Both the position numbers and the translations under genes were made by a program. Of a DNA stretch of 21,962 nt, positions 15,854-21,962 are shown one piece after another. Below the pieces are notes generated by a model that saw only the letters and a list, made by a program, of their open reading frames with translations, did no database searches and was not told the origin of the DNA. The first letter of the stretch is position 1. Each line of letters opens with the position of its first letter. Origin of the DNA: JAAYBT01 sp964404395 (GTDB lineage: Bacteria > Bacillota > Clostridia > Acetivibrionales > DTU013); contig CAYOKA010000028.1 of the NCBI GenBank assembly GCA_964404395.1, positions 1-21,962 of the forward strand, in the 5' to 3' direction.

Positions 15854-17316
15854 ACATTTGCTCCTTCCACTATCATGTCTATTATATCGCGTACGATTTC
15901 TCTTTCGTCAAGATGAATCGTTTTGTCAGCAAAAATCTGGTATGTTTCATGCCCCTTACCTGCAAGCACAATCACATCCCCCGGCAACGCAGTAACAATT
16001 GCGTGCTGTACTGCCTGGTAACGGTCGCTGATACATATGTACTGCCCCTTTGTCTTTCTTATTCCTTCTTCTATATCAGCAATGATATCATCAGGTTCCT
16101 CTGTTCTGGGATTGTCGGAAGTAATCACGGTATAATCCGAAAGCATGCCGGAAATAGCACCCATCATCGGCCGTTTTTTCTTATCCCTGTCGCCTCCGCA
16201 TCCAAAAACACAAACAACCCTTCCGGTAGCATAGTCCTTCACGGCATTCAATATGTTCTCCAAGCTGTCCGGTGTATGTGCATAATCAATTATAACACTG
16301 AAATCACGCCCTGTATCCACCAATTCTGCTCTGCCGGGCACCTGTACGCGCTCCAAGCCTGCCTTTACAGCTTCCCGGGCTATGCCCATATGTCCGCAGA
16401 CACCGATAGCAGCCAATGCGTTATATATGCTAAATTTACCCGGAATATTGACCTTAAAGTTGCCCGAATACCAAGGAGACACCAGGTTAAATTCCACACT
16501 CCGGGGCTTTTTTTTGATATCAGTCGCCCTGATATCACATTTTTTATCAATACCAAAGCTTATCGTATCACATTTCGCCTCTGCCATCACCCCTGGAGCA
16601 TATTGGCTATCACCATTAATTACACCGCATTTGCACATTCTAAACAGCATGCACTTAGCGGCCAGATACTCCTCCATGGAAGCGTGCTCCGTGGGACTTA
16701 TGTGATCACGGGATAGATTAGTGAAAACGGCTGTGTCAAATTCACAGTATCCAACCCTGTGAAGGGCAAGCCCTTGAGAAGACACCTCCATGACAATATC
16801 CTCAACACCCTCCTCAGCCATTTGCACAAAAAGTTCCTGCAAATCCGATGCTTCCGGTGTAGTCCTCTCAGAATATAGGGTCCTGTCTCCGATTTTTGTG
16901 CCCAGCGTGCCAACTAAGCCTACTTTTCTTCCGCTTGCTTCAAGAATGGATTTTATCATAAAGGTCGTCGTTGTCTTTCCCTTTGTACCCGTAACACCAA
17001 TTAAGTTGAATCTCTCAGACAAATGTCCATAAAACCTTTCAGCAATAAAGGCCAGAGCATCTCTTGTATTCTGGGTCCTTATAACCGCAATGCCGGCAAT
17101 AGGCTCTATCTCCCTCTGCGTAACAAGGGCAGAAGCACCATTCTTCAGGGCCTGGGCTATATATTTATGCCCATCATCCTTCATTCCATCGATGCATACA
17201 AACACATAATCCTTCTTAACTTTTCTGGAATCATATGCAATACCATCTATGTCTATATGAATATCTCCCGTGATGTCAAGTACCTTCAGGTTCCTGACCA
17301 GCCCAGCCAATAGCAT
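15850..17316 (-). CDS. murE: UDP-MurNAc-tripeptide synthetase, meso-DAP-adding
   Basis: A 488-residue Mur ligase. The substrate domain includes DSRKVKKDYVFVCIDG. The P-loop GVTGTKGKT lies at 107-115, the lysine expected to be carbamylated is K221 in EYLAAKCMLF, and the C-terminal domain carries YAHTPDSL and FGCGGDRDKKKRP. TSDNPRTEEP contains DNPR at 401-404, the motif that selects meso-diaminopimelate; lysine-adding enzymes differ here. So the wall is probably of the meso-DAP type. The ATG at 17316 has AAAGGGGAG close upstream and lies 12 bases after the PBP stop. Confidence 0.97.
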   Translation of the reverse strand: MLLAGLVRNLKVLDITGDIHIDIDGIAYDSRKVKKDYVFVCIDGMKDDGHKYIAQALKNGASALVTQREIEPIAGIAVIRTQNTRDALAFIAERFYGHLSERFNLIGVTGTKGKTTTTFMIKSILEASGRKVGLVGTLGTKIGDRTLYSERTTPEASDLQELFVQMAEEGVEDIVMEVSSQGLALHRVGYCEFDTAVFTNLSRDHISPTEHASMEEYLAAKCMLFRMCKCGVINGDSQYAPGVMAEAKCDTISFGIDKKCDIRATDIKKKPRSVEFNLVSPWYSGNFKVNIPGKFSIYNALAAIGVCGHMGIAREAVKAGLERVQVPGRAELVDTGRDFSVIIDYAHTPDSLENILNAVKDYATGRVVCVFGCGGDRDKKKRPMMGAISGMLSDYTVITSDNPRTEEPDDIIADIEEGIRKTKGQYICISDRYQAVQHAIVTALPGDVIVLAGKGHETYQIFADKTIHLDEREIVRDIIDMIVEGANV

Positions 17317-17328
17317 GAGAACTCCCCT

Positions 17329-19554
17329 TTACTCAATATTATCCATGTTCCTGAAATCTACAGCGACCACCTGCCCTACCTCTACTTCAGTGCCGGCTTC
17401 ATACTGTTGCATAAATACAACGCCGGTGCCATTTATTTTAATGTTAAGCCCAACTCGGTTCATCGTATTGATTGCCTCTGCCATTGTTTTCTTTGAAAGA
17501 TCCGGCATCTCTACAGTTGGCGGCTGCTCAGGCTTATAGGTATATAGAATAACAACAGAATTTTCCGGGACAACCGCATCCGGCTTTGGTGTCTGCTCTA
17601 CAACACTACTCTCATTGTTGCCATCTCCTTCTATTTTATAACGCAGCCCCGCCTTCTTCAGGTCCTGTACAGCCTCATTAACTGATTTGCCTCGAAGCTC
17701 CGGCACAAATACCTCTTGTGCCATTGATTGCAGGTCTTCAGCAGAGTATTTCCTTTCAACCTGCATGTAGTTCAAGACATCTTCAATAATTTTGCCGGCA
17801 AGGGGAGCAGCTATCACACCACCCATGTAAGAATCTCCCTTAGGGTCAAAAAGCACTACAAGAGCGATGATGGCAGGATCATCAGCAGGCGCAAATCCAC
17901 AAAATGAGGCAATGTGAACATCCTCTTGAGTTGTCTGTGATGTGCCTGTTTTTCCCCCTATCCTGTATCCCTTGACGTATGCGTTGTTACCGGTTCCATT
18001 CGGTGTGGAAACAACCCCCTCAAGAATATCCCTAACTGTTTTTGACGTCTTTTCAGAAACAACGGTTCTTATTACCTCCGGTTTAAAGGTTTTTACAACA
18101 TTTCCATCCGAATCGGTTAACTCCTTAATAAGTCTCGGTTTCATCAGCTTGCCGCCGTTTACGATAGCTGTGTAAGATGTGGCAAGCTGCAGGGGAGTTA
18201 TCGTAAAACGCTGCCCAAATGCTGCAACTGCCATGTCAATCTCCTTTGGCTTATCCTGAAATAAGGAATTGCTTTCCCCCTTAAGCTCTATTCCGGTCTT
18301 TTCCCTGAAACCAAAGGCCTTAACGTAGCTATAAAACCGGTTTACACCCATGCTTTGCGCTACCTTAACAAAGGCTGGGTTACAGGAATTATATACAGCT
18401 TCCCTGAAGGTTTCTGTTCCGTGAGGCCTATAGTATCGCCAGCACTGTATAGGCTTGGGCCACCCCTGCACCTTTATAGCCAAATCATTTGTAATCGTAT
18501 CCGGTGTAACAACGCCTTCTTCTATCCCCGCTGACGTTGTAATGCTCTTGAAGGTGGAGCCGGGTTCATAAGTGTCCGATATGGCCTTGTTTCTCCAAAC
18601 GGTTCTGCTAAGAATGTTTACAGAGGCTTCGCTCCGTTCGACCCATCCATCCTGGTTGAGGCTGTCGACTATTTTGAGGTTCATGTCCTCAATATTGGAG
18701 GGATATGCAAAAGGGGTGTTAAGGTCGTAGTCCGGCTTCGATACAAAAGCTAGAATATCCCCGGTATTTGGATCCATTACGATCGCCACTGCACCTTGCT
18801 TCACATTATAGTCATCAATTGCTTTCTCCAAGGATTTAGATGCAAGGTATTGAATGGTTTCATCTATTGTCAAAACTACATTCAATCCATCCTCCGCATC
18901 AATCCTCTTTTCTGTATCAGATGGGATGGCATTGTTTCTTGCATCCACTTCACTGAGTATCTTTCCGGGGGTACCCTTCAGGTACTTTTCCATTGTTTCT
19001 TCAATCCCACCCATAAGCCCCTGGTTATCATCCCCGGTGAACCCCAGAATGTGCGACATCAGGTTTCCGTTAGGATAGTATCTTTTTGAATCTTCCTCAA
19101 TACTTATGCCTTTAACATTGTTTTCCGAAACCCAGGTCCTCACATTTATCTCAGTATCCTTGTCTACCTTCCTCTTAAGCCTTACATAGCTGACATCCTT
19201 TGTAATCAGCTTTAAAAGCTCATCCGGCTCCATGTCCAATATTGGAGCCAAACCATCTGCAACCTCATTCGTGGATATATTTCTTCTATTAGACTTAATG
19301 TCACTGGGATTACATCCTATGGTAGCAACCTGAACACTGATTGCCAGCTTTTTGCCGTTCCTGTCATAAATAGTCCCTCTGATTGAGCTAATCATTCTTC
19401 CCCGATTTTGCTGCTCAAAGGCCTTCTTCTGCAATTCATCCCCCTGAGCAAATTGAATATATGCCAGCCTGCCTATCAGAACGACAACTGTCATGGTGAA
19501 TAATGAAAGCAAAAGAACTAATCTTTTTTTTAATGCGAGTCCCGGTGCCGGCAA
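17329..19554 (-). CDS. class B penicillin-binding protein with two PASTA domains (PBP2B/FtsI/SpoVD type)
   Basis: About 741 residues: a single N-terminal membrane anchor, a dimerisation domain (starts RGTIYDRNGKKLA), a transpeptidase domain, and two PASTA domains starting at VPELRGKSVNEA and VEMPDLSKKTMAEA. Active-site motifs are STFK with S333, SCN (S390 to N392) and KTGTS (K535). It cross-links septal peptidoglycan beside FtsW. Two PASTA domains match PBP2B of Bacillus more than SpoVD, which has one, but both functions are possible in a clostridium. The start is uncertain. I choose the TTG at 19554: a run of seven G lies six bases upstream and the N-terminus then fits the family (short tail before KKR). 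An ATG at 19569 would add five residues but has no ribosome site, and the open frame continues to 19656. Confidence 0.94.
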   Translation of the reverse strand: MPAPGLALKKRLVLLLSLFTMTVVVLIGRLAYIQFAQGDELQKKAFEQQNRGRMISSIRGTIYDRNGKKLAISVQVATIGCNPSDIKSNRRNISTNEVADGLAPILDMEPDELLKLITKDVSYVRLKRKVDKDTEINVRTWVSENNVKGISIEEDSKRYYPNGNLMSHILGFTGDDNQGLMGGIEETMEKYLKGTPGKILSEVDARNNAIPSDTEKRIDAEDGLNVVLTIDETIQYLASKSLEKAIDDYNVKQGAVAIVMDPNTGDILAFVSKPDYDLNTPFAYPSNIEDMNLKIVDSLNQDGWVERSEASVNILSRTVWRNKAISDTYEPGSTFKSITTSAGIEEGVVTPDTITNDLAIKVQGWPKPIQCWRYYRPHGTETFREAVYNSCNPAFVKVAQSMGVNRFYSYVKAFGFREKTGIELKGESNSLFQDKPKEIDMAVAAFGQRFTITPLQLATSYTAIVNGGKLMKPRLIKELTDSDGNVVKTFKPEVIRTVVSEKTSKTVRDILEGVVSTPNGTGNNAYVKGYRIGGKTGTSQTTQEDVHIASFCGFAPADDPAIIALVVLFDPKGDSYMGGVIAAPLAGKIIEDVLNYMQVERKYSAEDLQSMAQEVFVPELRGKSVNEAVQDLKKAGLRYKIEGDGNNESSVVEQTPKPDAVVPENSVVILYTYKPEQPPTVEMPDLSKKTMAEAINTMNRVGLNIKINGTGVVFMQQYEAGTEVEVGQVVAVDFRNMDNIE

Positions 19555-19560
19555 AAATAT

Positions 19561-19567
19561 CCCCCCC
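19561..19567 (-). promoter_or_regulatory. seven-G run serving as probable ribosome site of the PBP gene
   Basis: GGGGGGG on the minus strand can pair with the anti-Shine-Dalgarno CCUCC using one G-U pair. It is six bases ahead of the TTG at 19554. If translation instead begins at the ATG at 19569, the run becomes codons two to three and part of the next, and a length change would shift the frame. Confidence 0.5.
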
Positions 19568-19674
19568 ATATTAAAAAGACCATAGAATATGCAAAATAAT
19601 ATTTCACATCCATCCACAGTCTGCGTTTCTCCTATCGCTTGACACACGCTATCCATTGCTGCTGAGCCGGCAAT

Positions 19675-20220
19675 CTATTCAAAAAGCTTTGCCAAACTTG
19701 CTACCTTGTTGATAAACACATTAATAAAGCTGTTACCGTCCGGCTCTTTATCCCGCTCTTGCATAACAACAGTATAATCATTTCGAGGTACTTTCACATA
19801 AATAAGCTGGCTTTTTTGTGGAGTCATCATCCCAAGGTTGTTTTCAGCTATTTCTTTTATGCTGGTCAAATCCGTTTCGGATTCAATCTCGACCCTCAAT
19901 ATGGCATTTGCATTCCTCAGTTCATTATATTCCTTCTCTTTTTGATTTATATCATAGCTGTTCTTAGTTATGATAGCATATCTCCACACTACAGCAAGTG
20001 CTGCCATTAGAACTGCTATAATAGCCAGTATCATCTTGGCCTTTGTTTTTCTGTTGCTTTTGTAGCGTTTCTTAGCCTTGAGTACTTTGTTTTCCTTATA
20101 GACATCATACTCAAGCTTCCTTACCGCTGAGCCCTCTATATATTCATAGCTATTTTCATAGTTGTTTTCGTATTCGTTTTCGTATTCAATTTGATAGTTT
20201 TCATAAGCCTTTTCTATCAA
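19675..20220 (-). CDS. ftsL: FtsL-like cell division protein with tyrosine-rich N-terminal repeats
   Basis: A 181-residue bitopic membrane protein. The first 30 residues are acidic and carry repeated Tyr-Glu-Asn units. A basic stretch (about 45-62) precedes one membrane span at about 63-80 (MILAIIAVLMAALAVVW), then an outer coiled-coil (about 88-125) containing LRNANAILRVEIES, followed by the AENNLGMMTP segment typical of the FtsL/DivIC family. In the family it forms a complex with DivIB/FtsQ and DivIC/FtsB that activates FtsW and the PBP. The start is a TTG at 20220 with GAGGTG about eight bases upstream; there is no nearby ATG. At 181 residues it is longer than Bacillus FtsL (about 117), because of both tails. 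Position between rsmH and the division PBP supports the call. Confidence 0.85.
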   Translation of the reverse strand: MIEKAYENYQIEYENEYENNYENSYEYIEGSAVRKLEYDVYKENKVLKAKKRYKSNRKTKAKMILAIIAVLMAALAVVWRYAIITKNSYDINQKEKEYNELRNANAILRVEIESETDLTSIKEIAENNLGMMTPQKSQLIYVKVPRNDYTVVMQERDKEPDGNSFINVFINKVASLAKLFE

Positions 20221-20280
20221 TTCTATTCACCTCATCAGCAATTTATGCGGTGCATAATGGCGTAAAATGAGATAAGTGTA

Positions 20281-20310
20281 CTAAGAGCCGGCCAATTGGG
20301 CGGCCCTCAG
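20281..20310. repeat. GC-rich imperfect inverted repeat between rsmH and ftsL
   Basis: A core CCGgCCAATTGGgCGG with one mismatched pair, flanked by GAG and CTC arms with a two-base bulge. In the minus-strand transcript it could form a hairpin with an AAUU loop, or as DNA an operator-like site. No U-run follows on either strand, so it is not a standard terminator. Confidence 0.5.
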
Positions 20311-20319
20311 CTAAACTTA

Positions 20320-20541
20320 TCATTTCTGGTTTTCTTCTTTCGTAGCTTTTGTTATCGCTTTGTCTTTTGTAAGTTTCTTCATTCCAGCTTTTCTTTTGTA
20401 AGTAATCAGCTTGTCCTTTGTAAATTCATAAATTTTATCTTTTGTGCATCGTACTTTTGTCCTTTGCGCATTTTCGTTCTTTGTCCTTCGTGTACTGCCC
20501 CTTATCCTGTGTATATCAATCTTTAATCTTTTGTAGCGTTT
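20320..20541 (-). repeat. cluster of ACAAAAG-like repeats in the rsmH-ftsL spacer
   Basis: On the minus strand the heptamer ACAAAAG or a one-base variant (ACAAAGG, ACAAAG, ACGAAGG) occurs about ten times in this stretch, for example at 20346-20352, 20364-20370, 20393-20399, 20415-20421, 20439-20445, 20454-20460 and 20528-20534, some in tandem pairs. Spacing is irregular, about 6 to 70 bases. One frame stays open for 73 codons from just after a TAA at 20542 to a TGA at 20320, and is very Lys/Arg-rich with three TKDK units. It lacks an ATG, GTG or TTG start except an ATG at 20382 with a weak ribosome site, which would give a 20-residue peptide. I call it a degenerate repeat region rather than a gene. 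Confidence 0.6.
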
Positions 20542-20545
20542 TTAC

Positions 20546-21496
20546 TTAAACCCTTTGAGCCGTTCTGAGCTTTGCGCTGCGCGATCTTGGATTTTGTTCC
20601 TGTTCCTCATCGCCCGGAATTACCGGTTTTCTTGTCAGCACTTTCACTTCAGGCTTTCTACCGCAGACACATACCGGAAATGATGATGGGCATGTGCACG
20701 GTTTTTCTCTTTTGTTAAACTCATTCTTAACGATTCTGTCCTCCAGAGAATGAAAAGTGATGATGCTTAACCTTCCCTCAGGGTTCAGAATCTCTACTGC
20801 ACTGTCGATTGCATCTTTTAATGCTCCCAGCTCATCGTTTACCGCAATCCTCAATGCCTGGAAGGTCCTTTTCGCAGGATGTGGTCCATCCCGTCTTGCT
20901 TGCGCCGGTATTGCAGCCTTGATGATTTCAACCAGCTGCCCGGTCCTTTCAATCCTCTCAGTATCCCTGGCCTTCACGATAAAAGAAGCAATGCGCGATG
21001 CCCACCTCTCTTCACCATATTGCCGGATAATGTCTCTAATTTCCTTTTCATCATATGTATTCACTATAACCGAGGCATCAAAATCCCCGCTTCTGTCCAT
21101 TCTCATATCAAGTGCTGCATCCTGTTTGTAGCTAAAACCCCTCTCAGCTTCATCAAGCTGGTGCGAGGAAACACCTATGTCCAATAAAATGCCGTCAACA
21201 TTGTCTATTCCATGCTGCCTCAAAAGCTGTGCCATATCTCTGAAGTTTCCTTTGATCAAGAGCAACTTTGCATTGCTATCAGCACTAGTGAGTACACTTC
21301 TCAGCCTTTCTCCGGCTGCTTCGATTGCAAACTGATCCTGATCGATGCCAACCAACGTCCCATTGTTCAGCCACTTGAGTATTTCAAGAGAATGTCCTGC
21401 CCCGCCAAGCGTGCCATCAAGGTAGATCCCATCACTTTTGATGTTCAGGCTTTCTATGCACTCATTGAGCAAAACCGGTTTGTGACTAAAATCCAT
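20546..21496 (-). CDS. rsmH: 16S rRNA (cytosine(1402)-N(4))-methyltransferase
   Basis: A 316-residue S-adenosylmethionine-dependent methyltransferase (formerly MraW) acting on C1402 of 16S rRNA in the decoding centre. Visible are HKPVLLNECIESL at the N-terminus, the cofactor loop LDGTLGGAGHS, GIDQDQFAIEAA, the active-site region GILLDIGVSSHQLDEAERGF, the MRMD box, the family block RTFQALRIAVNDEL, and ITFHSLEDRIVK. The C-terminus holds a CxC-x5-CxC cysteine cluster (PCTCPSSFPVCVCGRKP), common in this family. The ATG at 21496 has AGGAGA about seven bases upstream. It lies 31 bases after mraZ. Confidence 0.97.
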   Translation of the reverse strand: MDFSHKPVLLNECIESLNIKSDGIYLDGTLGGAGHSLEILKWLNNGTLVGIDQDQFAIEAAGERLRSVLTSADSNAKLLLIKGNFRDMAQLLRQHGIDNVDGILLDIGVSSHQLDEAERGFSYKQDAALDMRMDRSGDFDASVIVNTYDEKEIRDIIRQYGEERWASRIASFIVKARDTERIERTGQLVEIIKAAIPAQARRDGPHPAKRTFQALRIAVNDELGALKDAIDSAVEILNPEGRLSIITFHSLEDRIVKNEFNKREKPCTCPSSFPVCVCGRKPEVKVLTRKPVIPGDEEQEQNPRSRSAKLRTAQRV

Positions 21497-21527
21497 TGTG
21501 TTTCTCCTGAAAACCTTCGTTTAGGCT

Positions 21528-21959
21528 TTATATGCCCAGCATGGCAAATGTATCAGACAAGCTGTCCGCATTAAGGCTGTCGCCTTGAATGTATTTTTCC
21601 CATTTGTCCCTACTCCATACTTCTACTCTGTTGCCTACGCCGACTATGCTGATTTCCCTCTCAAGCTTTGCATGGTCACGCAAATCCGCCGGTACAAGTA
21701 TACGGTAGTTCTTATCCATCTCGCATTGTGCTGCGCTGGAGAAGAAAAACCTGTTAAAGCTGCGGGCGTTTGTGTTTGATAGTGGTAGTGTCTCCAATTT
21801 CTCAACCAGACTGTTCCATCTTGGCATAGAGAATATAAAGAGACATTCTTCCAGCCCTTTTGTCAGCATGAATTTCACATTTAGTTCTTCCCTGAAGGCA
21901 GAGGGAATAATAATTCTTCCCTTCTGGTCTACAGTGTGTTGAAATTCACCATAGAACAA
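21528..21959 (-). CDS. mraZ: transcriptional regulator MraZ
   Basis: A 143-residue protein with two AbrB-like swapped-hairpin modules. The N-terminus FYGEFQHTVDQKGRIIIPSAFRE and the second module NYRILVPADLRDHAKL are typical. MraZ forms ring-shaped oligomers and binds repeats ahead of the dcw cluster, acting on its own operon. The start is a TTG at 21959: the codon immediately before it in frame is TGA (21960-21962), and the family N-terminus MFxGE begins there. The ribosome site and the MraZ-binding repeats lie beyond the window edge. It is the first gene of the visible dcw cluster. Confidence 0.95.
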   Translation of the reverse strand: MFYGEFQHTVDQKGRIIIPSAFREELNVKFMLTKGLEECLFIFSMPRWNSLVEKLETLPLSNTNARSFNRFFFSSAAQCEMDKNYRILVPADLRDHAKLEREISIVGVGNRVEVWSRDKWEKYIQGDSLNADSLSDTFAMLGI

Positions 21960-21962
21960 TCA

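Noticed and set aside
15913..16716. Long open frame of 267 codons on the plus strand
   Set aside because: It lies wholly opposite murE, which has every family motif; the plus-strand translation looks like no protein family and is a shadow of codon bias.
20339..20541. CRISPR array or DnaA-box cluster in the rsmH-ftsL spacer
   Set aside because: Repeat units are only seven bases, irregularly spaced and variable, with no long direct repeats, and they do not resemble TTATCCACA.

Overview
The window looks like a chromosome segment of a low-to-moderate GC Firmicute, most likely a clostridium. The evidence is strong GGAGG-type ribosome sites, several TTG starts, a T-box leader, an RsiW-like sigma/anti-sigma pair, a dcw cluster in the usual Firmicute order with a two-PASTA PBP, and a MurE carrying the DNPR motif for meso-diaminopimelate. 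I cannot name the genus from sequence alone. No tRNA, rRNA, insertion sequence, CRISPR array or phage gene is visible.

Plus strand, 1-4336. ychF (ATPase of the Obg-related family) runs convergently into a stand-alone cheW-like gene, which has an unusual Ala/Glu/Lys repeat tail. Divergent from cheW is a clear sigma-A promoter, then a T-box riboswitch whose specifier reads most simply as UUC (Phe), then aroF (DAHP synthase). A family 2 glycosyltransferase and an overlapping DUF2304 membrane protein follow; the two look like a translationally coupled pair.

Minus strand, 9787 down to 4350. This is a probable operon: polA, coaE, a membrane-anchored lytic transglycosylase, a small protein I do not recognise, and a membrane diguanylate cyclase with a GGEEF active site and an RxxD inhibitory site. 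A probable polA promoter lies at 9807-9835, and a terminator for the preceding operon at 9868-9915.

Minus strand, 11775 down to 9972. An ECF sigma factor gene is followed by its likely anti-sigma factor, a zinc-finger ZAS domain joined through one membrane segment to an extracellular DUF4349-like domain.

Minus strand, 21959 down to 11880. This is the division and cell wall cluster: mraZ, rsmH, ftsL, PBP2B/FtsI, murE, murF, mraY, ftsW, then a murA that stops after 119 codons, just past its catalytic Cys. murG, murD and ftsQ are absent at this end. The cluster therefore looks broken at its 3' side, right next to the promoter of the sigma operon.

The genes give a coherent picture of cell growth: precursor synthesis (MurE, MurF, MraY), septal polymerisation and cross-linking (FtsW with the PBP), wall turnover (lytic transglycosylase), envelope stress sensing (sigma/anti-sigma), and replication and repair (PolA). 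The least explained stretches are the 325-base rsmH-ftsL spacer, filled with ACAAAAG-like repeats on the transcribed strand, and the truncated murA junction.
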